NCBI RefSeq assembly: GCF_027887165.1 | Contig: NC_077228.1 | Span: forward strand, 102,767,362 to 102,831,361 | From: Monodelphis domestica | Taxonomy: Eukaryota > Chordata > Mammalia > Didelphimorphia > Didelphidae | DNA length: 64,000 nt | Reading direction: 5' to 3' | Part shown: positions 33,490 to 43,329 of the stretch, piece after piece | How positions within the stretch are numbered: position 1 is the stretch's first letter | Layout of the letters: every line of letters starts with the position of its first letter | Translations under genes and position numbers: made by a program | The notes under the pieces: generated by a model | The model's input: only the letters and a program-made list of their open reading frames with translations | What the model was told of the DNA's origin: nothing | The model's database searches: none

Positions 33490-33982
33490 TTACCTAAATA
33501 ATCTGTATATGTGAAAAGAATTAGAGAATTACTGTATAACATGTGCTATATTAAGAGAAGGGAGTTGATCTTTGAAAGCCCAGGACCTAATCACAGAAAA
33601 CAGGTGGATTAGGAGGTTCTTCACTAACTATAAAAATGGTTTTACTTTTTATGAAGTTCAATCAAGCCTCTTTAGCAAATAAGAAAGGGAGTAACGCCAA
33701 GGGAGCAGAAATGATCATAGTGCCCTTGAGTGCTCTTTAAAAGTCCATTCAATGGGTACAGGCAGAAAGGAAGACTCAAATTAGCTTGTGACCAGAAACA
33801 AACAACCAAGCAGCTGCGAAAGGGCGGCCAAGAGAAACCCCTACAATGAGGAAAACAGAAGTGTTGTTGGTCCAGGCAGCCACCAGGCAGGACCAGGGCC
33901 CGGACTCCAAGGAATATGGCAGTTGATATGTTGCTATATCCACTTCCTCACCTCCTACTGCACACTCCAAAAGCGGTCATTT
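33490..33982. other. No gene recognised
   Basis: A 66-codon plus-strand frame and a 64-codon minus-strand frame overlap at 33776-33988. Neither shows a family motif. Possibly relict single-copy DNA. Confidence 0.4.
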
Positions 33983-34175
33983 TTTTAAACCCTTACTTTT
34001 TGTCTTAGAATCAATACTGTGTATTGGTTCCAAGGCAGAAGATCGGTAAGGGCTAGCCAATGGGGGTTAAGTGACTTGTCCAGAGTCACCCAGCCAGGAA
34101 GTATCTGAGACCAGATTTGGACCTGTCTCTGAACCTGGCTCTCAATATACTACTGAGGCACTCAGCTGCTCCTAA
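33983..34175 (-). mobile_element. tRNA-derived marsupial SINE
   Basis: TTTTTTTAAACCCTTACTTT tail, GTCCAGAGTCACCCAGCCAG, GAGACCAGATTTGGACC, and the AGGCACTCAGCTGCTCC head. Confidence 0.9.
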
Positions 34176-34234
34176 ATAGCTTTTTCTTTTTTTTTTTTAA
34201 TAGCCTTTTCCCATTGGGATCCCATATGGCAAGG

Positions 34235-34440
34235 CAAGGCAACAAGAATTAATTAAGCATTTTCTAGGTGCCAGACACTGTAAGAACAGGGGATACTAAT
34301 TCAAGCAGGAAAAAATTTTCCCTGCCCTCAAAGAGCTTATATTCTAACAGGGAAATAAAGCTTGCCCAGATATGGGAATATACAAAACATAAAAAAATAT
34401 ACAATAAAGGAGGATAAGGGGCAAGAATTAGCAAGTTAAG
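34235..34440 (-). mobile_element. L2-like LINE 3' scrap
   Basis: AATTAATTAAGCATTTTCTA, GGTGCCAGACACTGTAAGAA, CCCTGCCCTCAAAGAGCTTA and TATTCTAACAGGG, the recurrent L2-type end. Confidence 0.55.
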
Positions 34441-35034
34441 GATCAAGTTAAAACTAAGTAATATAAATAATTCTCTTAGTGGTAAGTTTCATGAGGTGAG
34501 AGGTTACTTCTTAAACAAATTTAGTGTTTCGCTCAAGTGTTCAGTGCAGTGCTCAACACACAGTAGTACTTAAGAGTTTATTGAAATGTTTAATTAAATT
34601 GACCAAAAAACTAGGACTTAGCTTCTCAGATCAGATCTGCCATTAAATTTTGGGGTGAACGTAACCAAACTTCTTTCTTGGCTTCTATTTTTACTCTACG
34701 GGGAATTTAAAAGGTTGGCTTCATGTTTGGGAAAAAAAATGAAAAAAATTATTTGAGAACCTTTGATTTTCTTCAAAATAATATTTATTTTTACCCAAAA
34801 CATCATTTTGATTTATTTTTAAGTAGGTGACTTTAATGGCATAATCTACAAGTATTTATTAAATGCCCACTACATGCCAAGCATTAAAGGTAATGAATTA
34901 CTTTTGCATGTGGCCAAGAGCATCATCTATTTTAGTCAAAGTAGCCCACCTGAAGGATCTGAAAATGAACACCTGATACTCTCCCCTCCCCTTTCTTTCT
35001 GGCTTGGGAGTTCTCAGTATTCTAAATTTGGAAT
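34441..35034. other. No gene recognised
   Basis: Holds one MIR/L2-type end near 34535-34590 (CAACACACAGTAGTACTTAA) and another near 34845. Otherwise unassigned. Confidence 0.4.
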
Positions 35035-35047
35035 CCCAAGTCTTCTT

Positions 35048-35253
35048 CTTTTTTTTTTTTTAAACCCTTACCTTCCGTCTTGGAGTCAATACTGTGTATT
35101 GGCTCCAAGGCAGAAGAGTGGTAAGGGTAGGCAATGGGGGTCAAGTGACTTGCCCAGGGTCACACAGCTAGGAAGTGGCTGAGGTCAGATTTGAACCTAG
35201 GACCTCCCGTCTCTAGGCCTGGCTCTCAATCCACTGAGCTACCCAGCTGCCCC
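35048..35253 (-). mobile_element. Full-length tRNA-derived marsupial SINE
   Basis: Minus-strand copy, close to the family consensus: T-run, AAACCCTTACCTTCCGTCTT, GGGTCACACAGCTAGGAAGT, TTTGAACCTAGGACCTCCC and GCTACCCAGCTGCCCCC. A 13-bp repeat, CCCAAGTCTTCTT, flanks it (35035-35047, 35254-35266). Confidence 0.93.
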
Positions 35254-35512
35254 CCCAAGTCTTCTTTTTGATGGCCTATGGAACAGCTGCCTTGAGCTCA
35301 AGGAAGACCTTGGTTTAGAAAGGCAAAGAAAGTCCTTTGGAGTGAACTCAAGCTGTTTTCCACATTTCTTTTTTCCCTAGAGTTTATATTTATTTATTTA
35401 TTTATTTTTGGTGAGAATGGGAGTAACATGCCTGTAGTACCATCCACAGAGACTATCTTTGAACAATGAAAGAGATAGTGGTAGTAATGGAGTGGGAGGG
35501 AGAGGGGGATAG

Positions 35513-35764
<252 letters not shown>

Positions 35765-36780
35765 TAATTTGAAAATGGAATCTCTTAAGTATTGATATTT
35801 TTTTTGTTGCTTTAGTGAGGGTGGGAGAAAGGCTCAGTGTTTGGTGCTCAGAGGTAACACGTAAGTGGGTTTACTAGAACATCCCAAATGATTTAAGAAA
35901 CATCTTAGCTTCACATCAAGCCTGCCTCCTTTCTCACCCAGACCTTTTCCTTTCCCCTCAGTTTGGTCACTTTAAGAGAAACTGAAAAATCTGTGGGGTT
36001 GGTTTGTTTTTTCAACTATGCCAGGGGCAGCTTCTAGCGCTGCGGTGGCTGTTGTAAGTTGGTCTTTTAGAACCCTTTACTGCTTAACCACAGGAAATGG
36101 AATTTAGTAGCCTGAAAACAAGTTCTTCCCCCCCCCCCCCCCATTTTTGTTAATCTTTGCTTGGGGGAAGAGGAGGGGGAAAGATGGAGATATTAATACC
36201 ATTTCCTCTCCCCCCTCCCAAGCCCAGGGGTGTGGAAGAGCTTCTTCAATGATAGGGAAAGACTCCTGGAAGTCTTTCTTTCCAATGACATTTCACCGGA
36301 ACCGAGCTTAGGAGTGGGAAGCTGTGTGGAGCGGGGAGATGTTTAATAATGGGCTGAGGAGAGTGGGACTGGGGTGGGAAACATAACCTGGAGGCCCTTG
36401 TAAGTATAATCTGCTTTATTCGCCTTTTCTCCTTCCCTGCAAGTCTGGGCGATCAACAAATCAATAAGTCAAGCCTAAATTTGTAGCTTTGGCCATTTCC
36501 CGGGGGTGAATGCTCGCACTGAAAGAAGAATCAGCCCTCACAGGCTAGATCCCGGCCGGGGGCGGAAGGGACGGCTGGAGGCACCTCATTCCCTTCTGAA
36601 GGAAGAGCTTCGTTTAGAGCATTGCCCTGAAACCCCCTCCTGAGGCAGCCTCCCTGCTCCTGGACGACCCTCTGTCAGGGTGATGTTTCTTATATCCCGT
36701 AGCTTCCTTCTGCCTCCCAGGGGGCACGAGCAGGAGCATCCCCAGGTCCTAGGATGCCAGACCTTGATCTGGCGGGAATC
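35765..36780. promoter_or_regulatory. Repeat-free 1-kb block, possible regulatory DNA
   Basis: The largest repeat-free block between the two genes. It contains an ISRE/IRF-like GAGAAACTGAAA at 35976-35987, a 15-base C-run at 36128-36142, CpG-containing stretches at 36290-36330 and 36540-36580, and a MEF/homeobox-like AT core near 36345. No exon is evident. The immune flavour of both neighbours makes the ISRE worth noting, but function is a guess. Confidence 0.28.
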
Positions 36781-36940
36781 CAAAGACCATGTAGTACAAC
36801 CTTCACATTTGATAGATCCGTAAACTTAAGTCACAAGACCCCAAGCCACAAGATGGTAAGTCAGAGAGGCGAGGTTTGAACCCATGTCCTCTAACATTAA
36901 TGCTCTTTCTGTGCACCATGCATTAGGTTTCCAGTTCAGG
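36781..36940 (-). mobile_element. MIR-like SINE
   Basis: GTAGTACAACCTTCACATTT, TAAGTCACAAGACCCCAAGC, GAGGTTTGAACCCATGTCCT and GCTCTTTCTGTGCACCATGC. Confidence 0.7.
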
Positions 36941-37149
36941 ACTGAGCTACCAAAATCCTAGCCCCGGGAGTGCCTGGTACAACAGGAACTCACCTCGTGC
37001 TCTTGGGCAAATGGATTCAGTTTCCTCATCTGTGTAATGGGTGGGGCAGGGGATGGCAAGTCTACTTTATACGCCACAGGGTGGCTCTGTGATAAATTGA
37101 AAAATGCTGTTATCATCATCAAAACACTCCTATAGTTTCAATAATTAGA

Positions 37150-37310
37150 ATCGGAAGAATAGCTAGGTGGTTCAGTGGATAGAAAGCCAGACCTAGAGAT
37201 GGGAGGTCCTCCGTTTAAATCTGCTCTCAGATACTTCCTGGCTCTGTGGCCTAGCCTAGCCGTTACCAATCTTTAGTATTGATTCTAAGAAGGTAAGGGT
37301 TAAAATACAT
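37150..37310 (+). mobile_element. tRNA-derived marsupial SINE
   Basis: AATAGCTAGGTGGTTCAGTG head, CCGTTTAAATCTGCTCTCAG box B, then a short tail GTAAGGGTTAAAATAC. Internally shortened. Confidence 0.85.
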
Positions 37311-37354
37311 AAAATAATCAACAAAATAAATCAAAATCATCCAATAAAAAATAA

Positions 37355-37545
37355 AATAATGAAACCTAGCCTTAGACACTTACTATCCATATAACCATGG
37401 GCAAGTTATTTCACCCTGTTTGCCTCCCTTTCCTTATCTATAAAATGAGCTGGAGAAGGAAATGGAGAACCACTCCACAACTTCTGCCAAGAAAATCCCA
37501 AATGGAGTCACAAAGAATTGGAAATGACTGAATAAAAAAAAGGTG
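37355..37545 (+). mobile_element. Marsupial SINE, long-tail type
   Basis: 5'-truncated: TAACCATGGGCAAGTTATTT, ATGAGCTGGAGAAGGAAATG, CTGCCAAGAAAATCCCAAAT and TTGGAAATGACTGAAT end. Confidence 0.88.
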
Positions 37546-37869
37546 TCTGGAGTTATTATCATTAAAAAAAAATTAGAAACCTTTTCCCAAATTGAAAAGT
37601 GACTTCCTTCCTACAGATTTCCCCTCTTTTCTCATGGGGTAGGGGAAATAATTCAGTGATAGAATATTTTTCCTTTATCACAGTTTTAGGAGATTTCCAT
37701 ACCAGACTATAGATATTGACCCTCAGAGGGCGAACAAAGCAGTAAAAGAATAGGACTTACATACATTGAGTTGCTTTTCTGCTAGTAACCAAGGTCAAAT
37801 CATTTCCTGGCTTTGCACTACCTCTAAAGCTGAAGACTAGAAGATGCCAGAAAGTAGATACTAATTTTT

Positions 37870-38050
37870 TAAAGACCCTTACCTTCTGTCTTAGAACCAA
37901 TATTGAATATCAGTTCCAAGGCAGAAGAGCAGTAAGGGCTAGGCAATGGGGGTCAAGTGACTTGCCCAGGGTCATTTAGCTATGAAGTGTCTGAGGTCAA
38001 TTGTCTCCTGGTCTGGTTCTTTATCCACTGAGCTGCCTGGCTATCCCAGA
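37870..38050 (-). mobile_element. tRNA-derived marsupial SINE
   Basis: AAGACCCTTACCTTCTGTCT, GGCAATGGGGGTCAAGTGAC, CAGGGTCATTTAGCTATGAA, GAGCTGCCTGGCTATCC. Confidence 0.88.
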
Positions 38051-38054
38051 AGTA

Positions 38055-38255
38055 GATACTATTGAAAGAACACCAAGATTCTGGTGTCAGGGGACTTGGG
38101 CTCAAATTTCATATTTGAATTTCAATTACTACAAGTTGGACCCTGGACAAATCACTTGAACTCCTTGACTTTCCATTTCTTCATCTATAAAATAAAAGGG
38201 TTCGACTCCATGACCTTAAAAGTCTGTCTCCAGCTTCTAGTTCTATGATCCATTA
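38055..38255 (+). mobile_element. MIR-like SINE
   Basis: GAACACCAAGATTCTGGTGT, GGGCTCAAATTTCATATTTG, TCATCTATAAAATAAAAGGG, CCAGCTTCTAGTTCTATGAT. Confidence 0.75.
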
Positions 38256-38554
38256 TTGCTTAAATCCTCAGGATTTCCTACTTTTTTTGTAAGCCACCAC
38301 CCTGTGTCTGGAACAAACTTGGTAGTGTTGCCCCAGCAATAACTAAATATGCCCTTACAAAGTAGTACACCCTGACATTCTAGAAATGCAACTGTTTCTA
38401 ACCACTACAAAGGATTACCCAACCCAGGAAGGAAGCAAAGCGGTCCACAGCTCTATAGGTCAATCTTTAACATTATCTTGAATCCCTTTGAAGACCTGCA
38501 TTTGCAGATCAAGGTTATCTGTGACAGGAATCCAGTCTGGAGAGAAACTAATAA

Positions 38555-38800
38555 TTGACAGCCAGCATTTACATAGTGCTATTAAGTCTGCAAAGTGCTT
38601 TAAAGATATCATCTCTTTTTATTCCCACCACAACCCTGGGAGGGAAGTGCTATTATTATTATTGTTATTATTATATTATGCCCATTTTTATAGATGAGCC
38701 ATCTGAGGAGGAGAGAGGCTAAGTGATTTGCCCAGAATCATACAGCTTTGAACTCAGCTTTTTCTAACTCTGGATCCATTATTCTATCAACTACCCATTC
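38555..38800 (-). mobile_element. CORE-SINE
   Basis: CAGCATTTACATAGTGCTAT, GCAAAGTGCTTTAAAGATAT, an ATT repeat at 38650-38680, TTTGCCCAGAATCATACAGC and a closing ATTCTATCAACTACCCATTC. Confidence 0.8.
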
Positions 38801-38884
38801 CTTTTCTCCTTCCTCCGAGAGTGATTTTGTGCTAGAGCCAAGAAACACAAAACTATTCCTCAAATCAATAAACAAAAAACAAAA

Positions 38885-39032
38885 CAAAAAAAGTCTTAGA
38901 ATTGATACTGTGTTTTGGTTCCAAGGCAGAAGAGCGTTGACAAAAGGGAGTTAAGTGATTTGCCCAGGGTCACACAGGAGTTAAAATCTGAACCCAGGTT
39001 CTCAATCCACTGAGCCATCTAGCTGCCCCCTG
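38885..39032 (-). mobile_element. tRNA-derived marsupial SINE, shortened
   Basis: AAAAGTCTTAGAATTGATAC, CAGGGTCACACAGGAGTTAA, CTGAACCCAGGTTCTCAATC, GAGCCATCTAGCTGCCCCC. Confidence 0.85.
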
Positions 39033-39054
39033 CAATCAACTTTTAAAGAGAAAT

Positions 39055-39165
39055 TCAGGGGCAGCTTGTCACTAACGCCTGTTTGCCAAGCCCTTACTAC
39101 TCTTTGGAACTGGGAACAGATACACAGTATTGGTTCTAAGATGGAAGACAAGGATTTAAAAATAA
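39055..39165 (+). mobile_element. tRNA-derived marsupial SINE, shortened
   Basis: A GGGGCAGCTTG head joined directly to TTGCCAAGCCCTTACTACTC and AGATGGAAGACAAGGATTTA. The middle is missing. Confidence 0.75.
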
Positions 39166-40115
39166 ATAAAGATAAAAGAAAGTTATTGAGTAGGGGCTCA
39201 AATTAGAGGGACTAGGATTTGGGGGAGTCTTTTGTCCAACAAACTTAGATCTCTTCTTTAAAGAGTCCTATTTCTATTCATCTAGCATCTGAACTAGAAG
39301 ACAAGTCACTAAGGGACCTTCTGGGGGATAGGGGTTGGTGGGGTCTGGGTTGGGGGGCATGCAGACTATGACCAGAAGGTTCTCTTGGCAAATGGTGCCA
39401 CCTGCTGGCCCAAAGGGGGTCATGGAAACTGATGTTGAAGATTGAAGGTTAGATGGAGAGACAGAGACAGAGAGATGGATGGATGGCCATTGGGGCCAGG
39501 TACCAGAATGTTTTCTGTGATCCCAGAGAACAAAGCAAATAAATAAAATGAGAAAATTTTAACTGGGACAAATGAAGATGAAAATAGGGAGTAAAGGAGA
39601 GAGAATAGAGGTTCAGGGAGATATAAGCCAGAGGAAAATGAGACTGAGGAAGGATAGGAAAATGGAAGGCAGAGGGAGTAGAAGAAGAGAGACTTCTAGA
39701 TCCCCAGGAAATTCTGCTAGGTGGCCTGGGCTCTTTACTTCTCTGGGTAAAGTGCCTCTGAAGAGGCATTGGGGTGGTAGGACAAAGAATCTTGTCTCTG
39801 GAATCAAAGGACCATCGAGTTATATAACTGAAAGGGTCTTTAAAGGGCAGCTGTTCTGAACCTTCCATTTTACAGATGTGGAAATTGAGGCTTTGAAAGG
39901 TTAACTGACTTGCCCAAGTTTTTCTGATGGTAGAGGCAGAAGTCAAACCTGTAGCCACTGATTCTACAGCCATTCCTGTCAGGGGATCCAGGTTTGTGAA
40001 TTCTGGCTCTTTTACTACCTGTGTGACCTTAGGTACATCATTTCATCTGAATGGATCTCACATGGATGAGATGACCTCTAGTCAGAGGATCTTCTTGTTT
40101 CCATTCAGAAATACA
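39166..40115. other. Intergenic with MIR scrap and a CTCF-type site
   Basis: Mostly unique. A MIR-like piece lies at 39825-39965 (minus) and another at 39985-40075 (plus). A 174-codon minus-strand frame (39449-39973) crosses the MIR and shows no domain; I treat it as chance. Confidence 0.45.
39396..39408 (-). promoter_or_regulatory. CTCF-type motif
   Basis: Read on the minus strand this is CCAGCAGGTGGCA, matching every position of the core CTCF pattern CCASYAGRKGGCA. It sits in repeat-free sequence between GPR25 and INAVA. Binding is not shown by sequence alone. Confidence 0.5.
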
Positions 40116-40322
40116 CAAACTGGGGGCAGCTGGGTGGCTCAGTGGATTGTGAGTCAGATCCAGAGATGGAAGGTCCTGGGTTCAAATCTGACCTCAGACA
40201 CTTAACAGCTATGTGACCCTGGGCAAGTCACTTAACCCCCATTGTCTAGCCCTTACCACTCTTCTGCTTTAGAGCCAATACCCAGTATTGATTCTAAGAT
40301 GGAAGTTAAGGGTTAAAAAAAA
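40116..40322 (+). mobile_element. Full-length tRNA-derived marsupial SINE
   Basis: GGGGGCAGCTGGGTGGCTCA head, GGGTTCAAATCTGACCTCAG box B, ACTCTTCTGCTTTAGAGCCA and an A-run of 10. Similar GAAATACA-type sequence lies on both sides. Confidence 0.94.
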
Positions 40323-40334
40323 AAGAAATACAAA

Positions 40335-40500
40335 CACCATAGGTCAGCTAGGCGGCATAGTAGATAGTGTGCCAGATCTAGAATTTTGAGGACATGGGTT
40401 CAAATCTGGTCTTAGACACTTCCTAGCTATTTGACACTGGGCAAGTCACTTAACCCCACTTGCCTAGCCTTTGCCATTCTTCTCTTAGAATAGTTTTAAG
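40335..40500 (+). mobile_element. tRNA-derived marsupial SINE
   Basis: CAGCTAGGCGGCATAGTAGA head, GGGTTCAAATCTGGTCTTAG box B, CACTTGCCTAGCCTTTGCCA tail, close behind the previous copy. Confidence 0.88.
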
Positions 40501-41640
40501 AAAAGTTTAAGAAAGTTTTAAGAAAAAAGAGAGACAGAGTTGAAGAAAGTTTAAGAAAAGAGAGGAAGAGAAAGAAAAAGACAAAGATGGAAATGAAGGA
40601 AGGAAAGATATACACTATGACTATGAGGTTGCCATCTTCCTTTCTTCCATGACTCAGTTTCCCAGGTATCCTAGGTCCTTTCCATGCCTTTGACACTCCC
40701 TCTCCCAATCCTCACCTCATGCGTTTTATGCTTGGATCCAAATTAGATGATAGTCTTTTGTCTTCCATCAAGACTGATAAAAGACCTCTGTCACTTACCT
40801 GTCACAGCAGCTAACCTGGCACTGCTCCCTGAGCCCTATCCCAGGCCAGTCTTCTAGGTTAGTTGAGAGCAGAATGAGAGAGGTTGAGGGGAATTCTGGT
40901 TGCTCCCTGGCAATACCAACTACCACCACTCTGACCTGCTGCTTTGCCCCCCTGTTCTTCAGGATGCGGTCTAGGGAGGAAATGTTGCTGGTGGAGCTAT
41001 GATTCATTCTGGGGTTTCAGAAGATGTCTTGCCAGAGGGCAGAGACAGGTCATTGTCTGGCTCCTCGCTGGCTGAAGCTCACCTTCCCCTTCCTGGCTGG
41101 GGTTTGTAGTAAATCAGATGGTCAAGAGAAAATAGCCAGGAAGTTCCCTCTCTAGCTAGAACAAGGGCAAAAAATGGAAAGTGGTCAGCCTGGAACAAAT
41201 ACTGGGACAACTAAGTAAGGGACTTGCCATAAAGGACAGCACTTGGGGAGAGGCCGTGAAGGGGAAAAGAATGATGGGAGCAACATCCCCAAAGCAGGCC
41301 AGGCATGTCCCCAAAATGCCAGTCTTCAGGCAGTTTCCTAGGACCACCACGAGTTGCTTTTCTTTCCTCCGTTCCCTGAAGAGTAAGGACACTTGTGTTC
41401 TCTCAAGCAAATACCTATCTGTTTCTCTCCTTTGTTCATTTCCTCTCCAGTACTTTCTGGAGGAGGGAATGGTGGGTGTCAAGGCTGACTTTTTCTGCTG
41501 GGGAGTTAGAATGTCCAAAATATAATTTCTTCATTCCAGGCACATGTTTCACCTTCCCAAGGTTGGGAGCATGAGATTCATCCTTTGGTACCCAAGCTAT
41601 TTCCCCAAGTCACAGGTTCATCCTCGGAGACTCTGAGTCT
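40501..41640. other. No gene recognised
   Basis: Unique intergenic sequence. Two opposite frames of 114 and 120 codons overlap at 41156-41525; neither has a domain or splice context I can support. Confidence 0.4.
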
Positions 41641-41644
41641 GACC

Positions 41645-42165
41645 CCCCAACATTTAATTCACTTCAGTAAACATTTATTAAATGCCTACTATGTGCCAGG
41701 CAGGGTGCTAAGTACTGGTGGTCCCCAAAAGGCAAAAAACAGTTCTGCCCTCAAGGAGTTTACTCTAAGGGGGGGAGAGACAACATGCAAACAAATCTAT
41801 TTAAAGGAAGCTATCTCCAGGGTAAATAGGAAATAACTAAGAGAGAAGGCATTAGAATGAAGAGGGGAAGAGAGAGGCTGCCTATAGAAGGTGGAGTTTT
41901 AGTTGGGGCTTAAAGGAAGCCAGAGAGCTCAGTAGTCAGAGAAGGAAGGAGAGTGTTCCAGGCTTGGGGGACCGAAAATGCCTGGAGCCTAGAGATGGTT
42001 TATCTTGTTCATGGAACATCCAGGCCAGTGTCACTGCATAGAAAAGTAGTATGCTTTTACAGCTAAGGGGACCCGAGGCTCAGGATGGTTGAGAGATTTG
42101 CTCAAAGGGCCCATAAAGAGCAGAGATGGGATTTGAATCCAGGTTTTCTTTCAACTCCAAACCAA
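41645..42165 (-). mobile_element. L2-like LINE 3' fragment
   Basis: CATTTATTAAATGCCTACTA, TGTGCCAGGCAGGGTGCTAA, CTGCCCTCAAGGAGTTTACT, GGAGTGTTCCAGGC-type phrase near 41950, and AGCCTAGAGATGGTTTATCT. A MIR-like end follows from about 42050. The same order recurs at 58262. Confidence 0.6.
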
Positions 42166-42299
42166 ATGCTTTCTTTCATTATAGCACATAGTCCTTGAGG
42201 AATGGGAGGTTCTCACGGGTCAGTTCTCCCAGCTGGGAGGTGGAAGCAGGCCTCAGACTTGGGGAGGCACAAAGCTACCATCCTAGCTGGTCCCCAAAA

Positions 42300-42425
42300 G
42301 AAGGAAGTCAGTCAGTCTTCGATTAAGCACCCACTTGGTGACAGGCACTCAGTTAAGCCCTGGAGATACAAAGAAAGGTAAAGGGCGGTCTCTGCCCTCT
42401 AGGAGCCCACAGCCACGATTCAGAA
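42300..42425 (-). mobile_element. L2-like LINE 3' scrap
   Basis: GATTAAGCACCCACTTGGTG, ACAGGCACTCAGTTAAGCCC, CTGCCCTCTAGGAGCCCACA. Confidence 0.55.
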
Positions 42426-42639
42426 GTCTGGCTTGGAGGCAGGGGGAGGGGTGGAACTGAGGGGAAAGGAACGTGGAGGAAGGGGCACAGGGGTGCTCGG
42501 GCTTTTGCTTTCGTTCACACACCCTGGGGTCTGATGGAATGAAAACGGCAGTGGGCCAGGCGCTTCCCGGATCAAAGGCGCTCTCTGAGGCTAGCTAGGG
42601 CCCTGGAAATCTGGGAAGAGACAGGGGGTGGGTCACCCC

Positions 42640-43257
42640 ACAGGCTCAAATCGGGGGCCAAGAGAGACCCCCTCCCTCACAAACCCCTGGCCTACAGGGT
42701 CGTAGCGCCAGCCAGGACTCCTCGACCACAGCCCAGGCTACTGGTCACCCCACAAAGCACCGAGATTCCCGAGCCTCATTCAGAACCCTCCCCTCTTTCC
42801 CTCTGGGCCTTGGTATGCCCCAGGGGACAGATGTCTTGGGGTCTTTAACATTTGGGATGCAGCAGCAAATGCTGGAGTTAAGTGGAATCCCTCTGCAGAG
42901 GGAGAAGCTGGGGCAGACGCCTTCCGGGAAAGGAACGATGGTCTAGGAGGCGGGCTCCGGGACTTTGGAGGGAGAGTGCGGAGAGGACCAGGAAGCAGGC
43001 AGCCACCGGACCGGCAGGTGAGGGCAGGGGACCAGAACGGGGTCCCGGCGGGGATGCGGACCGGATGGTGGGGCGGCCTAGGGGCGGGGCATTGTAAAAC
43101 CAGCTCGGAGGTGCGGAGGCTGGGGGATATTTGCCAGAGTAGTTGTGGGACTGGGGGTGGGGTGGTGGGGTGATGTGGAGCTCCGAAACGAGCTTGCGGA
43201 TTCCTACTGTTCCCAGTTCCCAGTGCTCCGAGACACCGCCCCCCCCCCCCCGCGCGT

Positions 43258-43258
<1 letters not shown>
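42640..43258 (+). promoter_or_regulatory. CpG-richer block, candidate INAVA promoter
   Basis: The most GC- and CpG-rich stretch outside the coding exons, about 10.5 kb before the first INAVA coding exon. It includes GC-box-like GGGGCGGGGC (43081-43090), CCGGACCGGCAG just before a consensus donor GTGAGG at 43018, and a C-run leading into the CA repeat. A non-coding first exon ending at 43017 is plausible. Gene assignment rests on position only. Confidence 0.4.

Positions 43259-43259
<1 letters not shown>

Positions 43260-43327
<68 letters not shown>
43260..43327. repeat. (CA)n microsatellite
   Basis: About 34 CA units preceded by a 12-base C-run and CGCGCGTG, an alternating purine-pyrimidine tract of the kind that can form Z-DNA. 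Thr/His and Cys/Val frames over it are artefacts. Confidence 0.98.

Positions 43328-43329
<2 letters not shown>

Noticed and set aside
39449-39973. 174-codon minus-strand open frame
   Set aside because: Crosses a MIR and lacks any domain, signal or splice context.
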